A stretch of 64,000 nucleotides of DNA from Catonia carolina (lineage: Eukaryota; Arthropoda; Insecta; Hemiptera; Achilidae): NCBI GenBank assembly GCA_035578175.1, contig JAQMRL010000002.1, positions 101,968,748 to 102,032,747 of the forward strand. Direction: 5' to 3'. The translations under genes and the position numbers were made by a program. Below, piece after piece: positions 23,030 to 33,880 of the stretch. How positions within the stretch are numbered: the first letter of the stretch is position 1; every line of letters starts with the position of its first letter. The notes under the pieces are model-generated. The model was not told the DNA's origin. It ran no database searches and saw nothing but the letters and a program-made list of their open reading frames with translations.

Positions 23030-25425
23030 GTTTATTATTTATATTAGTATTACTTGTTTATTATTAGTTAGGTATAAAATAGCAGTAACCATGTGGATAA
23101 TAAATGTAGCCCTACGTATAGAAAAGATAAAAACAAGATTACAGCAGTAAATCTATCAGCTCGTTTACTGCCCCCATGATCTATAAAAATTGTATCTATC
23201 AGTGAATAAGTTTTTTAGATTAATATTTATTTACAATATTTTGTGAATTTTTTAATATGATAACATAAAAATTTTAATAGTAATGTTAGCGTTTTCGAAA
23301 AAATTAAAAGTTAATACTGCACTAATACAATAGAAGTAGGTAACAGATAAAATAAAAACAGATGCAATAAAGTTACATAACCTTCGATATGGGAAATCAC
23401 AGTTGGAAAGATAAATTTTCCCACTACAAAGTTAATTTAAATAAAATTAGATTTTAAGTTGCAAATTAAGAAAAGATAATTAAGTATTCATTCGAATAAT
23501 TTTTGAAGAATTTAGAAATTGGAGATAAAAAAAAAATACGGTAAAGATCAATTTTTATGCGGTTGTTTATAAAGAAATTATAATACAGGTGTACTAACCA
23601 AGCCATTGGACAAAAAATAGTACATACTACATGAGTTAACATTTTTAATTATCTCTAATTTTTGATGTAAGCATTTTTGTCATGGATTGGTTGTAAACAG
23701 ACTGATATTGATGCGGCTTTTTATATACAGTTACGTATGTAAAGAGACAAAGTACGTAGAGACTAAGCAAAGAAATGTCAGACAAAAGATGTTAAGTACA
23801 TTAGCTACTAATACACAAGTTGTGGAATTGTTATATTATACTTTTTTGATTTTTATTTGCTTTTACATTTTTCCGTATTGTCAAGCTTGTTAATTTTTAA
23901 ACAAATTTTTATCCGGTTTCACACAAAAATTTTCAAATAGCAGCTAAATTAAGTGTCAAACAAAGTAATGTAAAATAAATTTTTTTTAGTTTACTAGTTA
24001 ATTACCTGTAATTTTTACCTGAATTTTTACTTTAAAATGGACCTAAAGGCTGTAATTTTGAAAAAAAGTTGATTATTTGATCAAAATAAGGGTCTACTTC
24101 TTTCTCTTCCTTTCTAAAATAAGCTAATGTAACTACATAATGTAAGCTAATGTAACTACATTAGCTTACCTAGTTAACTTAGGTACTAAGTTTTACCAAA
24201 ACCGTTAGAATTTTTATAACAATTTGATAGCTGTATTTTTTCGCGCCAGAAAAATAGTCGAGGATACTTTAGTTGTAAAAGTTTAGCCAAATCGGTTCAG
24301 AAGTTTATGTTCCAAAATGAATAAAAAAACACTCATAGAGACAGAAATAGAAAGTCTTCAACAAAACAACTTTTTGTTGCAAGAAGTAGCAAAAAGATGA
24401 TCAAGTAAATTCCGGGCATCAAAGATTTTTGCACCGTAATAATTTCACACTCTATATTTTCATAGATAGAAAGGGAGTAAAGTAAAAACAATTGTAAGTA
24501 ATCATGATTAAAAATTAGTGCTTTACAGGTGCAGGTAATTGTCCGTATAAAAATACTACTAGTCTCGGCACCAATGACTCTCAGCAATCAAACCGGCATT
24601 CTCAGCCTCAGTCTTTTTAAATGCGATTGATTCTTTACATCATGCTACTTAGCTATGAAACTAATAGGCCTAATCGGTCTTTTATCTTTACCATCTTTGA
24701 TAGAGGTGTAAAAAATAAAGAGCTATAACATTTTTATAGGTGACACTTAACGAATTCTGGTCTTCGTTCAAAACAAGTGATCTGGTTATTACTTATGTAG
24801 ACGACAATGCATTTAATTAAAAAAAAAAAAAACTACCACAACGTCTTCTGCGTTCTAACTAAACACCATTCAGTTGTTCAATAAAACCAAAAGAGTGTAT
24901 TCGAACTCTTTTGTTTTGTAATGGTTTTATAACGAACTATTGGAAAAATAAGAAGGAGAATCTTACGATTGTTACGCTATTAAGATAGGCCTAACCTTGT
25001 TTCTTTATCAGTTTTATGAGAAATAAAATAAGAGAATGTATTATCTGTAAATGATTAGATGGTTTAAACGTTTGTAAGTGGCTCTTATTAAGCGATCCTA
25101 TTAAATATTGTCAACTATGAGACCACCGGCTTCATGCAGATTAATGACAATGTATTAGTTTTGAAACCTCCAGAATATTCTATCGAATAATTTAGAATAG
25201 AATAAATTTTGGTAAATGTTATGTTAATACATTATAAAATTAATATTTCTTAATTATTTTATGGATAAATTACATCTAGGCCTATTTTTTTTGTATAAAA
25301 CATAATAAATAAGTTGAAAAATAAATGTATTGCAATAATTCTTAAAAATACGTGAACTAAAAGCTGTCAATCAGCTTTAAATTTTAGATCAATGAATATT
25401 TTGTAAGAACTTCGTAAAACATTAT
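23030..25425. other. Intergenic, AT-rich
   Basis: Contains the 24120-24169 palindrome and a transposon-like phrase at 24285-24310 (CCAAATCGGTTCAGAAGTTT), a wording often found in old insect repeats. No gene recognised. Confidence 0.45.
24120..24169. other. Tandem duplication and perfect palindrome
   Basis: TAAGCTAATGTAACTACAT occurs twice (24120-24138 and 24143-24161). The second copy's GTAAGCTAATGT pairs with ACATTAGCTTAC (24158-24169) around AACT. Confidence 0.7.
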
Positions 25426-25429
25426 ATAA

Positions 25430-26160
25430 AAACAACCCCGGTTATCCGAAATAAATGGGAACAGGACTTGTTCGAAGTTCAAAATGTTCGGATTATCCGA
25501 AAAAATGTGCATAATACAAAAAATATTTCAAAAATAACTAAATTTATACAATTATAACTGTTAATTATTCTTTGTTAACGTTATCTGTAGGTAAAGGTCT
25601 TCAGTTTAAAAAAATAAAAAATACTTTCCGTAATCATGCAAGACTCCGAAGAAGGTCCAGAAAAGACTGAAGAAATATGCAACATAGAGCGGCTTATTTC
25701 TTATTTATTTGCAGCACGCAGAACAGCACAACAACGCTAAGCACACAAGCGTCTTGTTTATGAGATGGTGGCGAAATATTGAGTCATCATTTAGACTTTC
25801 AGCATTACGATATCAAACAAGTAGGAATTTCATGCAGTCAGGTGGTAGTAAAAATGTATAATTTCTGGTAAAAGTTAAAGAACCAGAAGAAAGTGTTTTG
25901 CCAGTAAGTGACTTATAATATAATTGTAAGTACATGTTGTACTAAGAACTTGAATACGTTCGGTTTATATTCTTAACTACACTGTTTTTCATATTTGTAG
26001 TTTAATTTTTATGTTTAGAAGCGTGTTAAAATAATTTTTCCATTGTTAAATTTCGTAGTTTATCATTTTTAAAACACGCTTTATACAAAATAAACATGTA
26101 AACATATTTAAAATCAGATATGATTATCTGGAATTTCGGATTATCGGAGTTTGGTTTAGG
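25430..26160. mobile_element. Possible non-autonomous pogo/Tigger-like element
   Basis: The left edge carries CCCCGGTTATCCGAA and, about 50 bases on, TTCGGATTATCCGAA. The right edge carries GGAATTTCGGATTATCGGAG, an inverted counterpart. Repeated ATTATCCG words at the ends are typical of pogo/Tigger-like transposons. The roughly 700 bp interior has no long frame. Exact ends and target duplication could not be fixed. Confidence 0.35.
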
Positions 26161-26533
26161 GAAATTGTTGTGTAGGCTATCATTCGGTTTTTTAGAAAAT
26201 GCCTATTTAAAATCTGACGTCAAAAATTAAACGAAAGAGTAATTAAGACAAAGCTACAACAACGGTTACAATAAAACAAAGAAAAATATCTGTATAAAGA
26301 ACTATATGAAGAAAACTATTATAATTTTAAGTAAAAAAGTGCACTTAAAATTAAAAAAATTAAAAATTCTATAGCCTACTTTACTTTTTCTAGGTACGAG
26401 TTACAGAATACGGATGTCGATTTTTGTGATGAGGGCTTTTGCACTTGCGAGTATATAAATATATAAATAAAAACTGCTCCGTAATTTCTGAAACGACTGA
26501 GATTTTTCGATTTATAAATTATTTATAAATTAA

Positions 26534-27131
26534 ATTTTCAAATACCTCGGAGTTGTGCTATCGTCAAATGGGGGGAGCAATGAGGAAATAAATGCAAGAA
26601 TTGGTCAAGCGCGGTCAGCAATAAGGCAGTTGAACAGTGTCCTATGGAATGGAAAAATAACAAAGAAAAATAAGATTCGCATTTACAGCACAGTCATTGA
26701 AACCATTAGAACATACGGTGCAGAAACTTGGGAGGTGAATAAAAGGTATGAAGCTAAGCTCAAGGCTTTGGAAATGGATTATTGGAGGCGATGTTGTGGA
26801 TATACAAGAATGGACAGAGTGAGAAATGATGATATTCGAAGGAAGATGGGTCTGACTGAGAATATTGCCGATTGGATAGAGGCAAAGAGTTTGAAGTGGT
26901 ATGGGCATGTGAAGAGAATGCCTCCTGAGAGATGGCCAAAGATATTATTGGACTGGGTCCCTGAGTCAAGCCGGAAAAGAGGAAGGCCGAAGCACTCCTG
27001 GCAGTATGGCATGGAGGTGGCGATGCAGGCGAGAGGACTAACAGACAATGACTGCTTGGACAGACAAATGTGGAAGGTATTAGGATGCGAGAGACGGCGA
27101 CAGCTGTAAAACAAACTCGCTAATATATATA
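26534..27131 (+). mobile_element. RTE-like non-LTR retrotransposon 3' end with intact C-terminal reading frame
   Basis: One open frame from 26537 to the stop at 27107-27109 encodes about 190 residues from the end of an endonuclease/reverse transcriptase. Visible blocks are FKYLGVVLS, YGAETWEVN, KALEMDYWRRCCGYTRMD, KWYGHVKRMP and RKRGRPKHSW. The first base of homology follows TATAAATTAA (26524-26533), and the same 10-mer follows the (TA)n tail at 27132-27141, giving a perfect target-site duplication. No frameshift is seen, which makes this the best-preserved LINE end in the window. The clade (RTE or relative) is tentative. Confidence 0.85.
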
Positions 27132-27594
27132 TATAAATTAAGGCAAAATGGAGCTTAAAAGTGGATTTAAATGTTGAAGTATCGGTGGATGTTTATGCGA
27201 TGATTTTATTTTTAACAATAATAACACTGTATTAAAAAATCTTTTGCTATTTCTTAAAGTTTATAACAACACCATTTACATTCTGATCAAATATTTTATG
27301 TTCCTAAGTATAGACCAACAACAACTATCTTATCTCTCATAAAAATAAAAATGCCTAACCAAGAAGAAAACTACATTACTATGATCCAACATTTCACTGT
27401 TGCTACATTAGAAACCCATTATTTTTAACGGCTTCATCTCCAAAAAAAATTAACTGTAATAAAAGTTGTGCAAAATGATACGAGCACGTAATAGAAATTT
27501 GCTCAACACTATTATGTTTAATAATAGGTAAAAGATTCGCCAAACAACTAGCAAGTGATAGTTATTGGAATAGCCTTATAGTTATACGATACGC

Positions 27595-27760
27595 GCTAGT
27601 GCCACCCACTGCCGGACGTGAACGTGAAGAGAACTAGATAAAGCCGCACCGCGGCCGGTTCTTCGTTTCTTAGGCGCCTACGTGACGTCACGTCGGTTAT
27701 TTAATGACAAATAAAAATTTAATTGACTACCGATACCACCCGACGCGATCGTTCCTCTTC
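27595..27760. promoter_or_regulatory. CpG-rich palindrome cluster with CRE
   Basis: An abrupt GC- and CpG-rich patch in AT-rich DNA. It contains the perfect 14-base palindrome ACGTGACGTCACGT at 27680-27693, whose core TGACGTCA is the CREB/ATF site, immediately preceded by the palindrome TAGGCGCCTA (27671-27680). No coding frame or TATA box of note was seen. Promoter or enhancer function is inference. Confidence 0.35.
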
Positions 27761-28230
27761 ATACTCCTCTCAATATATTTTGCTTTGTATTTTGTGTATT
27801 TAGTCTACGGGACAGCCCAGTCATTTAGTCGATAGTTCAGTTACACCGACTTAGTAAGGTGTAGCAGTCATTAAAAATACGGTTATATGTTTCTGATCAA
27901 GTTCAAGTGAACACAAACGAAGAATATCCTATCAGCAAATAATCTGTGTACTAAAAGGTGTTTCAAACAGGACGGAACTTGTTTTTAGGCGACATGAATA
28001 CAGTAAAAATATATTAGTCTAAAATAATCCTGCTGGAACCAACATTCTTGTTCATGTTAATCTAACATTGCAATAAACTAATGAATTAAGTCGTGATAAA
28101 CCACAACATCGCACCTCCTTCAACTTTACCGGTGGGCAACAACTTGAATATGAACTAAAAAATTAAAAAAAAGTTGGGCGCCAACTCTGTCAGCAGAGCA
28201 TGAAAAAAATAAATAAATAAGACTGTATCT

Positions 28231-28425
28231 TAGCCGGCCGCATTGGCGCAGTTGGTAACGTGCTCGCCTCTCATGATGCGGTCCTGGGTTCGAATCCCAC
28301 TCAGGCATGGCATATTTTCATACGTTACAAAAAATCATTTCATCCTCATTACACACAGTTACACCCCAACGTCGTCGCTAATGACCACAGCAGTTGATGC
28401 GACGTTAAATAAAAAAAAAAAAAAA
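28231..28425 (+). repeat. tRNA-derived SINE with intact A and B boxes and poly(A) tail (family B body)
   Basis: The head has an A-box-like TGGCGCAGTTGG (28244-28255) and a perfect B box GGTTCGAATCC (28287-28297), so it could be transcribed by RNA polymerase III. The body ends GTTGATGCGACGTTAAAT, like other family B copies, then a run of 15 A. AAGACTGTATCT before and AAGACTATCT after suggest a target duplication with one indel. It is the youngest-looking SINE in the window. It is not a true tRNA gene because the downstream acceptor pairing is absent. Confidence 0.8.
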
Positions 28426-28514
28426 GACTATCTCTTTGCTTTAAACTAAATATTTAATGAATCGACTACTAACTAAACTGACTAACTATTAACAAAATAA
28501 TCCTTAACCTATTT

Positions 28515-28921
28515 GAAAATATAGCCAACCTTTACTCTGCCGCGACTTTAATACAAAAACAAAAAGCTTAAAAAACCCTTAATAAATACGAAATGAATTT
28601 ACCCTAAATATTTTCCCCTTTCTTCTTCTTCTCCTCGTTCTCCTACTCGCTTCTTCAAAAACTGCCCTTCGTAACAAACTCCTCTGTTCCACTCTTAAGT
28701 CCCAAGGGAAATGATTGCAAATTTCCTGGGTCCGAACCAGGAAACCTCTGGTTAACAAGCCTCCCTCTCCCCCCAACTGTTCAACCAACCTGGAGAGCCA
28801 ACAGGAGGAGAACCAGCCCAGTGATTGGCTGAAAGTTGGTAGGTGGAAGAAAGGCCCAAAAACACAGAGGGAGAAATATACCCGTCTAAGCAATATCAGA
28901 TGGTTGACCGTTGGCTATATT
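28515..28921 (-). repeat. Uncharacterised element bounded by a 13-base inverted repeat
   Basis: AAATATAGCCAAC (about 28517-28529) and its exact complement GTTGGCTATATTT (about 28911-28923) bracket 380 bases. The interior has a tRNA-like T-arm, TTTCCTGG-GTCCGAA-CCAGGAAA, near 28719-28741, and CTTCTTCTTC at 28621-28632 that would be a GAA tail on the minus strand. A SINE inside a MITE-like pair, or a SINE alone, are both possible. Confidence 0.35.
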
Positions 28922-29012
28922 TACAATATATTGTTTAACTACTATTCTAATGTAACTTATTTTAACAGTGGGAGTTTTTTCCCTTACCTTTTTTATTGGG
29001 TTGTTACTGAGT

Positions 29013-29053
29013 AATGGAAGTTATAGTAATTAGGAATTGCCATAACTTCCATT
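29013..29053. other. Perfect 12-base-pair stem-loop
   Basis: AATGGAAGTTAT (29013-29024) and ATAACTTCCATT (29042-29053) with a 17-base loop. Located just outside the mariner-type remnant at 29160-29720. Confidence 0.65.
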
Positions 29054-29159
29054 GTTTGTACAATTGTACTTTTACGACGGAAAACATCTACAGATTTGTC
29101 ATAAAATAAAGGCCTTATTAAACGACGCGACGCCGAGAGATTACACACCAAATACCAAT

Positions 29160-29720
29160 TTTACTTGCGTGTAATGGTCGTTTGTGAAACAAGTGAAGAT
29201 TTTTAGTGCTCTATATTCAGCAGTTTTGACTGTTAAAATAGGCATTCAAATGAAACCACGCCTCATCACTGAAATAAACACGATCCAACACCTCAATACC
29301 GTTTTCATCGACAAGAGAATGAAACCAACGATGTTTGAATGTTGCAAACGTTTTTCATGATCTACTTCTTGCAGTTTATGTACGACACCAATGTAGTAAG
29401 AATAAACATTATTTTTTTAAGTAGCCCGGAATGCAGTAAGTGAAATGCCAGCCTGCAAAGATAACTTCCTGAGCGACTTTCTAGGAGAGTAAGTCAAACG
29501 TTCTTTTACATCACACAGAACTCCCACGGTTATCACTGATAACCTGACCTTTGCTTTTGTGATCTTCTAAATTTCCAGTTTCAGAAAATTTATTTAACCT
29601 AGATAGTCAACTTATTCGGAGCAGTAGAATTGGAAAATTTAAACAAAACCTTGAACGTAAGATTTATGAGGAAATAAGTCTCAAGAATAAACTCACATTT
29701 GTTTTTGGAAAAGAACATCA
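29160..29720 (-). mobile_element. Mariner-type transposase remnant, N-terminal half
   Basis: The minus strand shows FILETYF, then VNKFSETGNLEDHKSKG (end of the helix-turn-helix DNA-binding part), then a WFHSLVDENGIEVLDRVYFS segment continuing DEAWFHLNAYFNSQN, which contains the first catalytic Asp. Stops and frameshifts break it. I could not find matching terminal inverted repeats. It covers the half that is missing from 54272-55025; the two may be the same family, but there is no overlap to test that. Confidence 0.68.
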
Positions 29721-30027
29721 ATGACACCATATAAACTAATAGATACTGCACAAGAACGATATTTTAGCTATTACAAGAAGCTGTTAACATTGAATACAGT
29801 GTTGCCAACTGACATGGTGGGATATGAAATTTACCTATCCGTTACTTTTACTTTCTTAATCTTAAGGTTGCGTCCTTTTTAAACACCCGTTAGTTTTCAA
29901 TAATGTACAATTCCTGATACCTAAAACAAAACTAAAAAAATTAATAATATATTCAAAACACCTTTTTAGCATAAATTTAATAGATTAAATTTTTGGAGGG
30001 TGGGGTAAATACATAAATACTTTATTT

Positions 30028-30120
30028 GTCGGGCCAGCCCAGTCAGTCAGTTGGTAGAAAGTTGCAACGAATATTGTTAAGTAACACTAACTGAGTGAGC
30101 GAACAAAGTTGCTCGACTTG
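30028..30120 (-). repeat. Family E repeat, partial
   Basis: The minus strand matches the last ~90 bases of family E before the hairpin: AGTGTTACTTAACAATATTC, then CAACTTTCTACC and GACTGACTGGGCTGGCCCG. A weaker echo may exist at about 27812-27860. Confidence 0.6.
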
Positions 30121-30544
30121 TACTTAAATTCACTACAAAGAACTAGTCGTAACATGACTAGCTTCGAGTAATACTGGAACAGACACCCTTGTTCAACTTT
30201 ATGTCAAAAATACTCAGCATTTTACATCAGATGTTCTTTTGAAGATGAATTTGTAACGGATGTATTATGTTTGTAATTGCATCCAGAAAACAAACAGTGG
30301 CGAGCAACATTTTCACAATAATGTAAACCATTTAGTAACACGGCTGCAATAGAGTACGGGATAAATATGGCTTCCACTTATTTATTGGATACAAGAAAAA
30401 TCTCTCTGCTAACCGTACCATAGAAATAATATTATTAAATAATAAGACCATCACAGATTTGCCTTCATGTGACCGGTTGTTACCGCTTCCATTTTCGGGA
30501 TGGACTACGACAAGATTAAGAAGAATAATCAAAATATTGTTTTA

Positions 30545-30950
30545 TTGAGTAGATCTAGTTCGTCTTCTTTAGGTTTCTATCCGTTCCGGATGTTGGCCAC
30601 CATATTAACAATCTGAACCTTATCCACTGCTCCTCAAAACTCTTGTGTTGTCATTTTCAAGTACCACATTCTCAGATTTTTCAACCAGGAAATACGTCTT
30701 CTCCCCACGCTACATTGTCCAGCTATTCTTCCTTGCAATATAGATTGCAGCAACCCATATCGTTTCTCGTTGCCCATTATATGCCCCAAATACTCGAGCT
30801 TCCTTATCGTTATCGTGTTCATGACTTCTTTTGATTTCTGCATGCGTCTCAATACCTCCTCATTAGAGATCCGATCCCCCCAGGAGACTCTCAGTATCCT
30901 TCGGTAGAACCACATCTCAAACGCTTTAAGTCTTTTACTCATAAAATCAT
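30545..30950 (-). mobile_element. RTE-like LINE 3' end, second subfamily
   Basis: A 102-codon minus-strand frame contains KAFEMWFYRRILRVSWGDRI, then SNEEVLRRM, KLEYLGHIMGNEKRYGLLQS and RRRISWLKNLRMW. A later frame gives MVANIRNG and a stop. These are the post-thumb and C-terminal blocks of a widespread insect endonuclease-reverse transcriptase family. A related copy lies in opposite orientation at 31575-31955. Confidence 0.75.
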
Positions 30951-31004
30951 TAAGCGTCCAAAACTTCCCACCATAAAACTATCTAAATAAACAGATATAA
31001 ATAA

Positions 31005-31475
31005 ATAAACAAACAAACTTTTATTGTCAAGTAAAATAATAGGCTATACATTATACATTACACAAACATGTTTGCACTATAGCACCCAGGGTTCTTTCTG
31101 TGTCCTCTGCAGACTGCGTAATAAAATGAAGGACTAGGGATAATTTTGTATAAATTGATAAAGTCTGTTGTAATTGTTTAATAAATAATGATAGACCATC
31201 GTTTGAAAATTACCGCTAAACCACACGCTTTATTATGAACATCGACAATAAATTCTACTGTTTAGAAGAAACAAGTTATCTGATGGGTAAAAAATAAATT
31301 GGATTTTAAATTTGTGAGGTTATTTTTACAAGAAGCAAAATTAGAATTAAAATTTAGGAGATAATTTCTATGAGATTAGGCAAATAAATAAATTAATAAA
31401 TAAACTTTTATTGTCACATATAAATAATGTAGGCTACTTTACATTATCATACATCAAATTTGCGGATAGGGATAA
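31005..31475. repeat. Pair of direct repeats with AATAAA-rich edges
   Basis: ACTTTTATTGTCAAGTAAAA with ATAGGCTATACATTATACAT (about 31018-31075) recurs as ACTTTTATTGTCACATATAA with TAGGCTACTTTACATTATCA (about 31403-31455). Both are preceded by AAATAAATAAA-type runs. On the minus strand each looks like a retroelement 3' end with an ACAATAAAAGT polyadenylation region. They sit between two oppositely oriented LINE ends. Confidence 0.45.
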
Positions 31476-31574
31476 GTAAGGGGACCCAATACGCCTCCTG
31501 GAATGTTATGTATATTCGGTACTTCTGTAAGGGGTGGAAACGTGGATCCTCAATGAAATGATTACAAAAAAAGA

Positions 31575-31955
31575 TTGAACCTTTGAACTGTGGGTCTACC
31601 GAAGAATTTTGAAGATACCGTGGACGCAGAGGGTGACGAACTTGGAAGTGTTGCGAAGAATCAACAGAAACTTGGAAATCGTCAGCATAATTAAATGCTG
31701 AAAACTGTCATACTTGGGCCAAATTATGAGAAATGAAAAAGATACATCTTGCTTCAGCAAAATACTCCAGGGTAAGGATAAGACGGAAACCACCACGACG
31801 AAAAAGAATATCCTGACTGGCAAACCTTAGGACTGGTTTGTCAAGAGTTCGGCGAAACTGTTCAGAATTGCATCGAATAAGGTGTAAATACCGATGATGA
31901 TCGCCAACATTCGACATCGGATTGGCACCTGAAGAAGAAGAAGAAGAAAATAAGT
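31575..31955 (+). mobile_element. RTE-like LINE 3' end, second subfamily, with (GAA)n tail
   Basis: The plus strand reads ELWVYRRILKIPWTQRVTNL, then EVLRRINRN, and after a stop LSYLGQIMRNEKD, then MIANIRHRIGT and a stop followed by a GAA tract at 31931-31949. Parallel to the minus-strand copy at 30545-30950, so the two form an inverted pair about 630 bp apart. Confidence 0.7.
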
Positions 31956-32291
31956 AAGGTTATCCTATTGCACTAAACACAAGAAGAAAGCTTACCACGC
32001 ATTCTCTTAGTGTGGTCAAGGGAGCTGTGGAATAACCTTGACCAGGAAAGCCTGTCTTATAACTAATTAATTACAACAAAATCTTTGATTTTCTTCATGA
32101 AATGTCAACTTTCACAAATCATCTGAACTGTTTCTTTTTGATTAATTAACAAATGTAAAATAACAGAAACAGTAAAACCAGCTAATATAAAAAATAAACT
32201 GTCTACAGTTTATATAAAGAGAAAACTGAAATCGTACTAATAAAAAATATAGAATCAATAGTACACACAAAATACAACAATAAAACACATT

Positions 32292-32455
32292 GAGGCCGTC
32301 TCCGTGGAGTAGTGGATAACGCGCTAGCCTACCAAGTAGAAGTTCCGGGTTCGATTCCCGACTAGGGTGTAGACATTATTAAGAGTCAAAACCTATATTT
32401 CATACGCCAAAGTAGTCGCTAATAACCAAGATGCGACTTAAAATAAACTAAAATC
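32292..32455 (+). repeat. Family B tRNA-derived SINE with intact Pol III boxes
   Basis: A box TGGAGTAGTGG (32305-32315) and B box GGTTCGATTCC (32348-32358) are intact. The body contains the CGCTAATAACCAAGATGCGAC domain and ends in TTAAAATAAA. TTGAGG lies on both sides and may be part of a diverged target duplication. Confidence 0.78.
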
Positions 32456-32789
32456 AACCACTTGAGGTCTCATTTCTGTGATAAGGCCATAAACGTTGAG
32501 AAAAGTTCACATTTATAAATATGCAAAGGAATAAATTTTTCATAATTTTATTTATGCATTTTTCATATTTTGGAAGAACTTAAGTCATTTAGAAAGTATT
32601 CAAAATGTTAATTTGTCCAACAAAATTGAGCCCAATATTATTTCCATAAGAACAGTATTGCGTTTAAACAAGTTTTGCATTCAAGTCTTTAGTTAAAAAA
32701 ACGAGTTCCTAACCAATAGATTATTCGAGCCAGCCGATCAAAGTGTATTGTATTATGCAGTTTACTGTTACTTATTTATTATGTAGTCC

Positions 32790-33450
32790 TAGCTGAGCGG
32801 GTAAGGCACGAGCGACATTTATGGTGGCGGCCCACAAATACTGCCACTTCTTATACAAACATTTTAAAATGTTATATTAGGCGGGCGGGGCTAATCACAA
32901 CAGAGGGGATGAGCATGAAGGGGAGCAAAAGTAAAGCGCGCGCGCGGCCCTGCCGCCTGTCAACAACCCAACCCGGTCCGGTGGTGGTTGTCACTCGAGA
33001 TTCGATATCTGTACTTTAAAGCCAGCTGCTGTAACTTTGTGTGTGTGTCTGCGTGCGTTTGTTGGTACCCCACAAACCCTTTATTTCTGTTATTTGAACT
33101 ACAAAAGCGATGGAAATTTGCGAAGGAGGTCGACTGATGGATAGGGTTGAGAAGTGAGGGTGGAAGGGAGAAAGGGGAACCCCTCACCTGCCTTTGCGTT
33201 GCCAAAACCAAAAACCAAAGCAAGTAAGCCAACCGGGTCGACGGAATTCATATCCGCCCCCTCCCAATCATTGCTGCACTACAAATCATACATACATAAT
33301 ACACACACTGTTGTGCAATGCAGCACATCGCCCTACCCACACAACCACATATGCCTCACGAAGTATTTTTCATGTACTTGCACACTACTACATTGTTAAA
33401 TTTTTCCCGCCTAGCAGCGGCCATTCACCACACCACCCAGGCTGAACATA
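32790..33450. promoter_or_regulatory. GC-rich region 5 kb upstream of the proneural gene
   Basis: Contains GGCGGGCGGGGC, a GCGCGCGCGCGG run near 32936-32948, and a proneural-consensus E-box GCAGCTGG on the minus strand (33022-33029). CACCTG near 33186 is a second E-box core. Overlapping short frames at 33154-33445 look like compositional accidents. An enhancer role is speculative. Confidence 0.3.
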
Positions 33451-33880
33451 GGCGGTCTTTCACAATTGAAATAGTAATAAAAAACACTTCATGAATTCAT
33501 AAGTTGCCAGTTTAATTATCACAAGCATTTCTATTATGCAACTAACCAAAAAGAAAGCTTAGTTAAATCCAGATGGTTGGCGACAAACCGGCAGTAATAT
33601 TTCTTTGTTCATTGTCTTGTAAAAACATTGAACGATTCTTATTTTAATGTAATTCACAACAGGAGCGGTATAATGACACTTGAACTGAAGGTTTCGTGGC
33701 TATCAGTCCATATACATTTTATTTAGGTGTATTATTCTCATCATCTATTCGGATAAATATTATAGAATTACTTAGAATTTTTAGAGTTGTGTAGTAAGTA
33801 AGACTATATTAAATCAGTTAACTCTTAATTTTGCTTAATAAAATCTCTAAGAATATCGTCATCAATGTACCCAAACATGG

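Noticed and set aside
26642..27114. Minus-strand frames of 88, 69 and 111 codons
   Set aside because: Antisense shadows of the RTE-like reverse transcriptase end on the plus strand.
28243..28317. Possible true tRNA gene (intact A and B boxes)
   Set aside because: Lacks acceptor-stem pairing and continues into a SINE body with a poly(A) tail and flanking duplication. It is a SINE head.
32300..32360. Possible true tRNA gene
   Set aside because: Same reasoning: a family B SINE with its characteristic 3' domain.
32800..32822. TAAGGCACGAGCGACATTTATG resembles the start of miR-124
   Set aside because: Only the first nine bases agree with the conserved miRNA and no hairpin arm is present nearby.
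33154..33445. Overlapping 81- and 83-codon plus-strand frames
   Set aside because: Two phases of the same Pro/His/Thr-rich low-complexity stretch. No domain.
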